A DNA stretch of 64,000 nucleotides from Hippasteria phrygiana. Lineage: Eukaryota > Echinodermata > Asteroidea > Valvatida > Goniasteridae. Made by a program: the position numbers and the translations under genes. Below, in pieces: positions 38,258 through 51,010 of the stretch. The DNA lies in the NCBI GenBank assembly GCA_037893225.1, contig JAZGUH010000366.1, forward strand, positions 558,001 through 622,000, read 5' to 3'. Each line of letters starts with the position of its first letter. Position 1 is the first letter of the stretch. The notes beneath the pieces were generated by a model. That model saw nothing but the letters and a program-made list of their open reading frames with translations. It did not search any database and had not been told where the DNA came from.

Positions 38258-41200
38258 TTGTGGAGAAAATTCAAACCTCGCAATGTTTATTTTCTTTCCG
38301 GCCAACATCTGTGTACATGTTACCGTCTATTTATTGCTCCATGCATGTCAAATTCCCTGGGGTATGGACTTGTTTTACTCATTCATAATTGCATGAAATA
38401 TCAACCAAATTCAGTAATTTTGACATGTATGGATAGCTTAGATCTGGCGCTACATGTTGCAATTATCGGCGGCTTCTTAGAGTTAACACTTGTGGAGAAA
38501 ATTCAAACCTCGCAATGTTTATTTTCTTTCCGGCCAACATCTGTGTACATGTTACCGTCTATTTATTGCTCCATGCATGTCAAATTCCCTGGGGTATGGA
38601 CTTGTTTTACTCATTAATAATTGCATGAAATATCAACCAAATTCAGTAATTTTGACATGTATGGATAGCTTAGATATGGCGCTACATGTTGCAATTATCG
38701 GCGGCTTCTTAGAGTTAAAACTTGTGGAGAAAATTCAAACCTCGCAATATTTATTTTCTTTCCGGCCAACATCTGTGTACATGTTACCGTCTATTTATTG
38801 CTCCATGCATGTCAAATTCCCTGGGGTATGGACTTGTTTTACTCATTCATAATTGCATGAAATATCAACCAAATTCAGTAATTTTGACATGTATGGATAG
38901 CTTAGATCTGGCGCTACATGTTGCAATTATCGGCGGCTTCTTAGAGTTAACACTTGTGGAGAAAATTCAAACCTCGCAATGTTTATTTTCTTCCCGGCCA
39001 CCATCTGTGTGCAGATTACCTTTTATTTATTGCTCCATGCCTGTCAAATTCCCTTGGGTATGGACTTGCTTTACTCATTCATAATTGCATGAAATATCAA
39101 CCAAATGCAGTAATTTTGACATGTATGGATAGCTTAGATCTGGCGCTACATGTTGCAATTACCGGCGGCTTCTTAGAGTTAAAACTTGTGGAGAAAATTC
39201 AAACCTCGCAATGTTTATTTTCTTTCCGGCCAACATCTGTGTGCATATTACCTTCTATTTATTGCTCCATGCCTGTCAAATTCCCTGGGGTATGACTTGC
39301 TTTACTCATTCATAATTGCATGAAATATCAACCAAATACAGTAATTTTGACATGTATGGATAGCTTAGATATGGCGCTACATGTTGCAATTATCGGCGGC
39401 TTCTTAGAGTTAAAACTTGTGGAGAAAATTCAAACCTCGCAATGTTTATTTTCTTTCCGGCCAACATCTGTGTACATATTACCTTTTATTTATTGCTCCA
39501 TGCCTGTCAAATTCCCTGGGGTATGGACTTGCTTTACTCATTCATAATTGCATGACATATGAACCAAATGCAGTAATTGTGACATGTATGGATAGCTTAG
39601 ATCTGGCGCTACATGTTGCAATTATCGGCGGCTTCTTAGAGTTAACACTTGTGGAGAAAATTCAAACCTCGCAATGTTTATTTTCTTCCCGGCCACCATC
39701 TGTGTGCAGATTACCTTTTATTTATTGCTCCATGCCTGTCAAATTCCCTTGGGTATGGACTTGCTTTACTCATTCATAATTGCATGAAATATCAACCAAA
39801 TGCAGTAATTTTGACATGTATGGATAGCTTAGATCTGGCGCTACATGTTGCAATTACCGGCGGCTTCTTAGAGTTAAAACTTGTGGAGAAAATTCAAACC
39901 TCGCAATGTTTATTTTCTTCCCGGCCACCATCTGTGTGCAGATTACCTTTTATTTATTGCTCCATGCCTGTCAAATTCCCTGGGGTATGGACTTGCTTTA
40001 CTCATTCATAATTGCATGAAATATCAACCAAATGCAGTAATTTTGACATGTATGGATAGCTTAGATCTGGCGCTACATGTTGCAATCATCGGCGGCTTCT
40101 TAGAGTTAAAACTTGTGGAGAAAATTCAAACCTCGCAATGTTTATTTTCTTCCCGGCCACCATCTGTGTGCAGATTACCTTTTATTTATTGCTCCATGCC
40201 TGTCAAATTCCCTGGGGTATGGACTTGTTTTACTCATTCATAATTGCATGAAATATCAACCAAATGCAGTATTTTTGACATGTATGGATAGCTTAGATCT
40301 GGCGCTACATGTTGCAATCATCGGCGGCTTCCTAGAGTTAAAACTTGTGGAGAAAATTCAAACCTCGCAATGTTTATTTTCTTTCCGGCCAACATCTGTG
40401 TACATGTTACCGTCTATTTATTGCTCCATGCATGTCAAATTCCCTGGGGTATGGACTTGTTTTACTCATTCATAATTGCATGAAATATCAACCAAATGCA
40501 GTATTTTTGACATGTATGGATAGCTTAGATCTGGCGCTACATGTTGCAATCATCGGCGGCTTCCTAGAGTTAAAACTTGTGGAGAAAATTCAAACCTCGC
40601 AATGTTTATTTTCTTTCCGGCCAACATCTATGTACATGTTACCGTCTATTTATTGCTCCATGCATGTCAAATTCCCTGGGGTATGGACTTGTTTTACTCA
40701 TTCATAATTGCATGAAATATCAACCAAATTCAGTAATTTTGACATGTATGGATAGCTTAGATCTGGCGCTACATGTTGCAATTATCGGCGGCTTCTTAGA
40801 GTTAACACTTGTGGAGAAAATTCAAACCTCGCAATGTTTATTTTCTTCCCGGCCACCATCTGTGTGCAGATTACCTTTTATTTATTGCTCCATGCCTGTC
40901 AAATTCCCTTGGGTATGGACTTGCTTTACTCATTCATAATTGCATGAAATATCAACCAAATGCAGTAATTTTGACATGTATGGATAGCTTAGATCTGGCG
41001 CTACATGTTGCAATTACCGGCGGCTTCTTAGAGTTAAAACTTGTGGAGAAAATTCAAACCTCGCAATGTTTATTTTCTTCCCGGCCAACATCTGTGTGCA
41101 TATTACCTTCTATTTATTGCTCCATGCCTGTCAAATTCCCTGGGTATGACTTGCTTTACTCATTCATAATTGCATAAAATATCAACCAAATACAGTAATT

Positions 41201-41270
41201 TTGACATGTATGGATAGCTTAGATATGGCGCTACATGTTGCAATTATCGGCGGCTTCTTAGAGTTAAAAC
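38258..41270 (+). repeat. Zone 3 HOR, 13 monomers, 3013 bp
   Basis: Order: M-S, M(cattaat)-D, M(gcaatatt)-S, P-T, I1-D, Y-E, P-T, P-G, P-F, M-F, M*-S, P-T, I2-D. The first five monomers restart at 41271. This is the most complete zone 3 unit and contains both zone 2 material (M-F, M*-S, P-T, I2-D) and the Y-E block. Confidence 0.88.
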
Positions 41271-41966
41271 TTGTGGAGAAAATTCAAACCTCGCAATGTT
41301 TATTTTCTTTCCGGCCAACATCTGTGTACATGTTACCGTCTATTTATTGCTCCATGCATGTCAAATTCCCTGGGGTATGGACTTGTTTTACTCATTCATA
41401 ATTGCATGAAATATCAACCAAATTCAGTAATTTTGACATGTATGGATAGCTTAGATCTGGCGCTACATGTTGCAATTATCGGCGGCTTCATAGAGTTAAC
41501 ACTTGTGGAGAAAATTCAAACCTCGCAATGTTTATTTTCTTTCCGGCCAACATCTGTGTACATGTTACCGTCTATTTATTGCTCCATGCATGTCAAATTC
41601 CCTGGGGTATGGACTTGTTTTACTCATTAATAATTGCATGAAATATCAACCAAATTCAGTAATTTTGACATGTATGGATAGCTTAGATATGGCGCTACAT
41701 GTTGCAATTATCGGCGGCTTCTTAGAGTTAAAACTTGTGGAGAAAATTCAAACCTCGCAATATTTATTTTCTTTCCGGCCAACATCTGTGTACATGTTAC
41801 CGTCTATTTATTGCTCCATGCATGTCAAATTCCCTGGGGTATGGACTTGTTTTACTCATTCATAATTGCATGAAATATCAACCAAATTCAGTAAATTTGA
41901 CATGTATGGATAGCTTAGATCTGGCGCTACATGTTGCAATTATCGGCGGCTTCTTAGAGTTAACAC

Positions 41967-42661
41967 TTGTGGAGAAAATTCAAACCTCGCAATGTTTATT
42001 TTCTTCCCGGCCACCATCTGTGTGCAGATTACCTTTTATTTATTGCTCCATGCCTGTCAAATTCCCTTGGGTATGGACTTGCTTTACTCATTCATAATTG
42101 CATGAAATATCAACCAAATGCAGTAATTTTGACATGTATGGATAGCTTAGATCTGGCGCTACATGTTGCAATTACCGGCGGCTTCTTAGAGTTAAAACTT
42201 GTGGAGAAAATTCAAACCTCGCAATGTTTATTTTCTTTCCGGCCAACATCTGTGTGCATATTACCTTCTATTTATTGCTCCATGCCTGTCAAATTCCCTG
42301 GGGTATGACTTGCTTTACTCATTCATAATTGCATGAAATATCAACCAAATACAGTAATTTTGACATGTATGGATAGCTTAGATATGGCGCTACATGTTGC
42401 AATTATCGGCGGCTTCTTAGAGTTAAAACCTGTGGAGAAAATTCAAACCTCGCAATATTTATTTTCTTTCCGGCCAACATCTGTGTACATGTTACTGTCT
42501 ATTTATTGCTCCATGCATGTCAAATTCCCTGGGGTATGGACTTGTTTTACTCATTCATAATTGCATGAAATATCAACCAAATTCAGTAATTTTGACATGT
42601 ATGGATAGCTTAGATCTGGCGCTACATGTTGCAATTATCGGCGGCTTCTTAGAGTTAACAC
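41967..42661 (+). repeat. 695-bp trimer, copy 1
   Basis: P-T, I1-D, M(gcaatatt, ttactgtc)-S (232+231+232). The I1-D ends in aaacctgtgg instead of aaacttgtgg (C at 42430). The same private change lies at 43125 in the next copy, exactly 695 bp on, and was not seen elsewhere. Confidence 0.93.
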
Positions 42662-43356
42662 TTGTGGAGAAAATTCAAACCTCGCAATGTTTATTTTCTT
42701 CCCGGCCACCATCTGTGTGCAGATTACCTTTTATTTATTGCTCCATGCCTGTCAAATTCCCTTGGGTATGGACTTGCTTTACTCATTCATAATTGCATGA
42801 AATATCAACCAAATGCAGTAATTTTGACATGTATGGATAGCTTAGATCTGGCGCTACATGTTGCAATTACCGGCGGCTTCTTAGAGTTAAAACTTTTGGA
42901 GAAAATTCAAACCTCGCAATGTTTATTTTCTTTCCGGCCAACATCTGTGTGCATATTACCTTCTATTTATTGCTCCATGCCTGTCAAATTCCCTGGGGTA
43001 TGACTTGCTTTACTCATTCATAATTGCATGAAATATCAACCAAATACAGTAATTTTGACATGTATGGATAGCTTAGATATGGCGCTACATGTTGCAATTA
43101 TCGGCGGCTTCTTAGAGTTAAAACCTGTGGAGAAAATTCAAACCTCGCAATATTTATTTTCTTTCCGGCCAACATCTGTGTACATGTTACTGTCTATTTA
43201 TTGCTCCATGCATGTCAAATTCCCTGGGGTATGGACTTGTTTTACTCATTCATAATTGCATGAAATATCAACCAAATTCAGTAATTTTGACATGTATGGA
43301 TAGCTTAGATCTGGCGCTACATGTTGCAATTATCGGCGGCTTCTTAGAGTTAACAC
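42662..43356 (+). repeat. 695-bp trimer, copy 2
   Basis: Tandem copy of 41967-42661 sharing aaacctgtgg at 43125. It differs by a private aacttttgg near 42896. The next monomer (43357) is M-D with gtaattgtg, so the tandem run ends at two copies. Confidence 0.92.
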
Positions 43357-45908
43357 TTGTGGAGAAAATTCAAACCTCGCAATGTTTATTTTCTTTCCGG
43401 CCAACATCTGTGTACATGTTACCGTCTATTTATTGCTCCATGCATGTCAAATTCCCTGGGGTATGGACTTGTTTTACTCATTCATAATTGCATGAAATAT
43501 CAACCAAATTCAGTAATTGTGACATGTATGGATAGCTTAGATATGGCGCTACATGTTGCAATTATCGGCGGCTTCTTAGAGTTAAAACTTGTGGAGAAAA
43601 TTCAAACCTCGCAATGTTTATTTTCTTTCCGGCCAACATCTGTGTGCATATTACCTTCTATTTATTGCTCCATGCCTGTCAAATTCCCTTGGGTATGGAC
43701 TTGCGTTACTCATTCATAATTGCATGAAATATCAACCAAATGCAGTAATTTTGACATGTATGGATAGCTTAGATCTGGCGCTACATGTTGCAATTACCGG
43801 CGGCTTCTTAGAGTTAAAACTTGTGGAGAAAATTCAAACCTCGCAATGTTTATTTTCTTTCCGGCCACCATCTGTGTGCAGATTACCTTTTATTTATTGC
43901 TCCATGCCTGTCAAATTCCCTGGGGTATGGACTTGCTTTACTCATTCATAATTGCATGAAATATCAACCAAATGCAGTAATTTTGACATGTATGGGTAGC
44001 TTAGATCTGGCGCTACATGTTGCAATCATCGGCGGCTTCTTAGAGTTAAAACTTGTGGAGAAAATTCAAACCTCGCAATGTTTATTTTCTTCCCGGCCAC
44101 CATCTGTGTGCAGATTACCTTTTATTTATTGCTCCATGCATGTCAAATTCCCTGGGGTATGGACTTGTTTTACTCATTCATAATTGCATGAAATATCAAC
44201 CAAATGCAGTATTTTTGACATGTATGGATAGCTTAGATCTGGCGCTACATGTTGCAATCATCGGCGGCTTCCTAGAGTTAAAACTTGTGGAGAAAATTCA
44301 AACCTCGCAATGTTTATTTTCTTTCCGGCCAACATCTGTGTACATGTTACCGTCTATTTATTGCTCCATGCATGTCAAATTCCCTGGGGTATGGACTTGC
44401 TTTACTCATTCATAATTGCATGAAATATCAACCAAATGCAGTAATTTTGACATGTATGTATAGCTTAGATCTGGCGCTACATGTTGCAATCATCGGCGGC
44501 TTCTTAGAGTTAACACTTGTGGAGAAAATTCAAACCTCGCAATGTTTATTTTCTTTCCGGCCAACATCTGTGTACATATTACCTTTTATTTATTGCTCCA
44601 TGCCTGTCAAATTCCCTGGGGTATGGACTTGCTTTACTCATTCATAATTGCATGACATATGAACCAAATGCAGTAATTGTGACATGTATGGATAGCTTAG
44701 ATCTGGCGCTACATGTTGCAATTATCGGCGGCTTCTTAGAGTTAACACTTGTGGAGAAAATTCAAACCTCGCAATGTTTATTTTCTTCCCGGCCACCATC
44801 TGTGTGCAGATTACCTTTTATTTATTGCTCCATGCCTGTCAAATTCCCTTGGGTATGGACTTGCTTTACTCATTCATAATTGCATGAAATATCAACCAAA
44901 TGCAGTAATTTTGACATGTATGGATAGCTTAGATCTGGCGCTACATGTTGCAATTACCGGCGGCTTCTTAGAGTTAAAACTTGTGGAGAAAATTCAAACC
45001 TCGCAATGTTTATTTTCTTCCCGGCCACCATCTGTGTGCAGATTACCTTTTATTTATTGCTCCATGCCTGTCAAATTCCCTGGGGTATGGACTTGCTTTA
45101 CTCATTCATAATTGCATGAAATATCAACCAAATGCAGTAATTTTGACATGTATGGATAGCTTAGATCTGGCGCTACATGTTGCAATCATCGGCGGCTTCT
45201 TAGAGTTAAAACTTGTGGAGAAAATTCAAACCTCGCAATGTTTATTTTCTTCCCGGCCACCATCTGTGTGCAGATTACCTTTTATTTATTGCTCCATGCC
45301 TGTCAAATTCCCTGGGGTATGGACTTGTTTTACTCATTCATAATTGCATGAAATATCAACCAAATGCAGTATTTTTGACATGTATGGATATCTTAGATCT
45401 GGCGCTACATGTTGCAATCATCGGCGGCTTCCTAGAGTTAAAACTTGTGGAGAAAATTCAAACCTCGCAATGTTTATTTTCTTTCCGGCCAACATCTGTG
45501 TACATGTTACCGTCTATTTATTGCTCCATGCATGTCAAATTCCCTGGGGTATGGACTTGTTTTACTCATTCATAATTGCATGAAATATCAACCAAATGCA
45601 GTATTTTTGACATGTATGGATAGCTTAGATCTGGCGCTACATGTTGCAATCATCGGCGGCTTCCTAGAGTTAAAACTTGTGGAGAAAATTCAAACCTCGC
45701 AATGTTTATTTTCTTTCCGGCCAACATCTATGTACATGTTACCGTCTATTTATTGCTCCATGCATGTCAAATTCCCTGGGGTATGGACTTGTTTTACTCA
45801 TTCATAATTGCATGAAATATCAACCAAATTCAGTAATTTTGACATGTATGGATAGCTTAGATCTGGCGCTACATGTTGCAATTATCGGCGGCTTCTTAGA
45901 GTTAACAC
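43357..45908 (+). repeat. Zone 4 HOR, 11 monomers, 2552 bp, copy 1
   Basis: Order: M-D(gtaattgtg), I0-T, P(ctttcc)-G, P(catgcatgtc)-F, M-V, Y-E, P-T, P-G, P-F, M-F, M*-S, all 232 bp. Private markers are atgggtagc (G at 43996) and gatatc (T at 45391). Both recur at exactly +2552 bp. Confidence 0.95.
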
Positions 45909-48460
45909 TTGTGGAGAAAATTCAAACCTCGCAATGTTTATTTTCTTTCCGGCCAACATCTGTGTACATGTTACCGTCTATTTATTGCTCCATGCATGTC
46001 AAATTCCCTGGGGTATGGACTTGTTTTACTCATTCATAATTGCATGAAATATCAACCAAATTCAGTAATTGTGACATGTATGGATAGCTTAGATATGGCG
46101 CTACATGTTGCAATTATCGGCGGCTTCTTAGAGTTAAAACTTGTGGAGAAAATTCAAACCTCGCAATGTTTATTTTCTTTCCGGCCAACATCTGTGTGCA
46201 TATTACCTTCTATTTATTGCTCCATGCCTGTCAAATTCCCTTGGGTATGGACTTGCGTTACTCATTCATAATTGCATGAAATATCAACCAAATGCAGTAA
46301 TTTTGACATGTATGGATAGCTTAGATCTGGCGCTACATGTTGCAATTACCGGCGGCTTCTTAGAGTTAAAACTTGTGGAGAAAATTCAAACCTCGCAATG
46401 TTTATTTTCTTTCCGGCCACCATCTGTGTGCAGATTACCTTTTATTTATTGCTCCATGCCTGTCAAATTCCCTGGGGTATGGACTTGCTTTACTCATTCA
46501 TAATTGCATGAAATATCAACCAAATGCAGTAATTTTGACATGTATGGGTAGCTTAGATCTGGCGCTACATGTTGCAATCATCGGCGGCTTCTTAGAGTTA
46601 AAACTTGTGGAGAAAATTCAAACCTCGCAATGTTTATTTTCTTCCCGGCCACCATCTGTGTGCAGATTACCTTTTATTTATTGCTCCATGCATGTCAAAT
46701 TCCCTGGGGTATGGACTTGTTTTACTCATTCATAATTGCATGAAATATCAACCAAATGCAGTATTTTTGACATGTATGGATAGCTTAGATCTGGCGCTAC
46801 ATGTTGCAATCATCGGCGGCTTCCTAGAGTTAAAACTTGTGGAGAAAATTCAAACCTCGCAATGTTTATTTTCTTTCCGGCCAACATCTGTGTACATGTT
46901 ACCGTCTATTTATTGCTCCATGCATGTCAAATTCCCTGGGGTATGGACTTGCTTTACTCATTCATAATTGCATGAAATATCAACCAAATGCAGTAATTTT
47001 GACATGTATGTATAGCTTAGATCTGGCGCTACATGTTGCAATCATCGGCGGCTTCTTAGAGTTAACACTTGTGGAGAAAATTCAAACCTCGCAATGTTTA
47101 TTTTCTTTCCGGCCAACATCTGTGTACATATTACCTTTTATTTATTGCTCCATGCCTGTCAAATTCCCTGGGGTATGGACTTGCTTTACTCATTCATAAT
47201 TGCATGACATATGAACCAAATGCAGTAATTGTGACATGTATGGATAGCTTAGATCTGGCGCTACATGTTGCAATTATCGGCGGCTTCTTAGAGTTAACAC
47301 TTGTGGAGAAAATTCAAACCTCGCAATGTTTATTTTCTTCCCGGCCACCATCTGTGTGCAGATTACCTTTTATTTATTGCTCCATGCCTGTCAAATTCCC
47401 TTGGGTATGGACTTGCTTTACTCATTCATAATTGCATGAAATATCAACCAAATGCAGTAATTTTGACATGTATGGATAGCTTAGATCTGGCGCTACATGT
47501 TGCAATTACCGGCGGCTTCTTAGAGTTAAAACTTGTGGAGAAAATTCAAACCTCGCAATGTTTATTTTCTTCCCGGCCACCATCTGTGTGCAGATTACCT
47601 TTTATTTATTGCTCCATGCCTGTCAAATTCCCTGGGGTATGGACTTGCTTTACTCATTCATAATTGCATGAAATATCAACCAAATGCAGTAATTTTGACA
47701 TGTATGGATAGCTTAGATCTGGCGCTACATGTTGCAATCATCGGCGGCTTCTTAGAGTTAAAACTTGTGGAGAAAATTCAAACCTCGCAATGTTTATTTT
47801 CTTCCCGGCCACCATCTGTGTGCAGATTACCTTTTATTTATTGCTCCATGCCTGTCAAATTCCCTGGGGTATGGACTTGTTTTACTCATTCATAATTGCA
47901 TGAAATATCAACCAAATGCAGTATTTTTGACATGTATGGATATCTTAGATCTGGCGCTACATGTTGCAATCATCGGCGGCTTCCTAGAGTTAAAACTTGT
48001 GGAGAAAATTCAAACCTCGCAATGTTTATTTTCTTTCCGGCCAACATCTGTGTACATGTTACCGTCTATTTATTGCTCCATGCATGTCAAATTCCCTGGG
48101 GTATGGACTTGTTTTACTCATTCATAATTGCATGAAATATCAACCAAATGCAGTATTTTTGACATGTATGGATAGCTTAGATCTGGCGCTACATGTTGCA
48201 ATCATCGGCGGCTTCCTAGAGTTAAAACTTGTGGAGAAAATTCAAACCTCGCAATGTTTATTTTCTTTCCGGCCAACATCTATGTACATGTTACCGTCTA
48301 TTTATTGCTCCATGCATGTCAAATTCCCTGGGGTATGGACTTGTTTTACTCATTCATAATTGCATGAAATATCAACCAAATTCAGTAATTTTGACATGTA
48401 TGGATAGCTTAGATCTGGCGCTACATGTTGCAATTATCGGCGGCTTCTTAGAGTTAACAC
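45909..48460 (+). repeat. Zone 4 HOR, 11 monomers, 2552 bp, copy 2
   Basis: Complete tandem copy of 43357-45908 in the same order. It shares atgggtagc (G at 46548) and gatatc (T at 47943). I saw no other difference in monomer type between the two copies, which suggests the most recent large duplication in the window. Confidence 0.95.
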
Positions 48461-51010
48461 TTGTGGAGAAAATTCAAACCTCGCAATGTTTATTTTCTTC
48501 CCGGCCACCATCTGTGTGCAGATTACCTTTCATTTATTGCTCCATGCCTGTCAAATTCCCTTGGGTATGGACTTGCTTTACTCATTCATAATTGCATGAA
48601 ATATCAACCAAATGCAGTAATTTTGACATGTATGGATAGCTTAGATCTGGCGCTACATGTTGCAATTACCGGCGGCTTCTTAGAGTTAAAACTTGTGGAG
48701 AAAATTCAAACCTCGCAATGTTTATTTTCTTCCCGGCCAACATCTGTGTGCATATTACCTTCTATTTATTGCTCCATGCCTGTCAAATTCCCTGGGTATG
48801 ACTTGCTTTACTCATTCATAATTGCATAAAATATCAACCAAATACAGTAATTTTGACATGTTTGGATAGCTTAGATCTGGCGCTACATGTTGCAATTACC
48901 GGCGGCTTCTTAGAGTTAAAACTTGTGGAGAAAATTCAAACCTCGCAATGTTTATTTTCTTTCCGGCCACCATCTGTGTGCAGATTACCTTTTATTTATT
49001 GCTCCATGCCTGTCAAATTCCCTGGGGTATGGACTTGCTTTACTCATTCATAATTGCATGAAATATCAACCAAATGCAGTAATTTTGACATGTATGGATA
49101 GCTTAGATCTGGCGCTACATGTTGCAATCATCGGCGGCTTCTTAGAGTTAAAACTTGTGGAGAAAATTCAAACCTCGCAATGTTTATTTTCTTCCCGGCC
49201 ACCATCTGTGTGCAGATTACCTTTTATTTATTGCTCCATGCATGTCAAATTCCCTGGGGTATGGACTTGTTTTACTCATTCATAATTGCATGAAATATCA
49301 ACCAAATGCAGTATTTTTGACATGTATGGATAGCTTAGATCTGGCGCTACATGTTGCAATCATCGGCGGCTTCCTAGAGTTAAAACTTGTGGAGAAAATT
49401 CAAACCTCGCAATGTTTATTTTCTTTCCGGCCAACATCTGTGTACATGTTACCGTCTATTTATTGCTCCATGCATGTCAAATTCCCTGGGGTATGGACTT
49501 GCTTTACTCATTCATAATTGCATGAAATATCAACCAAATGCAGTAATTTTGACATGTATGTATAGCTTAGATCTGGCGCTACATGTTGCAATCATCGGCG
49601 GCTTCTTAGAGTTAACACTTGTGGAGAAAATTCAAACCTCGCAATGTTTATTTTCTTTCCGGCCAACATCTGTGTACATATTACCTTTTATTTATTGCTC
49701 CATGCCTGTCAAATTCCCTGGGGTATGGACTTGCTTTACTCATTCATAATTGCATGACATATGAACCAAATGCAGTAATTGTGACATGTATGGATAGCTT
49801 AGATCTGGCGCTACATGTTGCAATTATCGGCGGCTTCTTAGAGTTAACACTTGTGGAGAAAATTCAAACCTCGCAATGTTTATTTTCTTCCCGGCCACCA
49901 TCTGTGTGCAGATTACCTTTTATTTATTGCTCCATGCCTGTCAAATTCCCTTGGGTATGGACTTGCTTTACTCATTCATAATTGCATGAAATATCAACCA
50001 AATGCAGTAATTTTGACATGTATGGATAGCTTAGATCTGGCGCTACATGTTGCAATTACCGGCGGCTTCTTAGAGTTAAAACTTGTGGAGAAAATTCAAA
50101 CCTCGCAATGTTTATTTTCTTCCCGGCCACCATCTGTGTGCAGATTACCTTTTATTTATTGCTCCATGCCTGTCAAATTCCCTGGGGTATGGACTTGCTT
50201 TACTCATTCATAATTGCATGAAATATCAACCAAATGCAGTAATTTTGACATGTATGGATAGCTTAGATCTGGCGCTACATGTTGCAATCATCGGCGGCTT
50301 CTTAGAGTTAAAACTTGTGGAGAAAATTCAAACCTCGCAATGTTTATTTTCTTCCCGGCCACCATCTGTGTGCAGATTACCTTTTATTTATTGCTCCATG
50401 CCTGTCAAATTCCCTGGGGTATGGACTTGTTTTACTCATTCATAATTGCATGAAATATCAACCAAATGCAGTATTTTTGACATGTATGGATATCTTAGAT
50501 CTGGCGCTACATGTTGCAATCATCGGCGGCTTCCTAGAGTTAAAACTTGTGGAGAAAATTCAAACCTCGCAATGTTTATTTTCTTTCCGGCCAACATCTA
50601 TGTACATGTTACCGTCTATTTATTGCTCCATGCATGTCAAATTCCCTGGGGTATGGACTTGTTTTACTCATTCATAATTGCATGAAATATCAACCAAATG
50701 CAGTATTTTTGACATGTATGGATAGCTTAGATCTGGCGCTACATGTTGCAATCATCGGCGGCTTCCTAGAGTTAAAACTTGTGGAGAAAATTCAAACCTC
50801 GCAATGTTTATTTTCTTTCCGGCCAACATCTATGTACATGTTACCGTCTATTTATTGCTCCATGCATGTCAAATTCCCTGGGGTATGGACTTGTTTTACT
50901 CATTCATAATTGCATGAAATATCAACCAAATTCAGTAATTTTGACATGTATGGATAGCTTAGATCTGGCGCTACATGTTGCAATTATCGGCGGCTTCTTA
51001 GAGTTAACAC
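48461..51010 (+). repeat. Zone 4 HOR, 11 monomers, 2550 bp, copy 3 (altered start)
   Basis: Nine of the eleven positions follow the zone 4 order and share gatatc (T at 50493). The first two monomers are instead P(ctttcattt)-T and a 230-bp I2-T with catgtttgg, both zone 5 markers. It lacks atgggtagc, and its M-F position (50547) carries ctatgtac. This copy joins zones 4 and 5. Confidence 0.92.
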
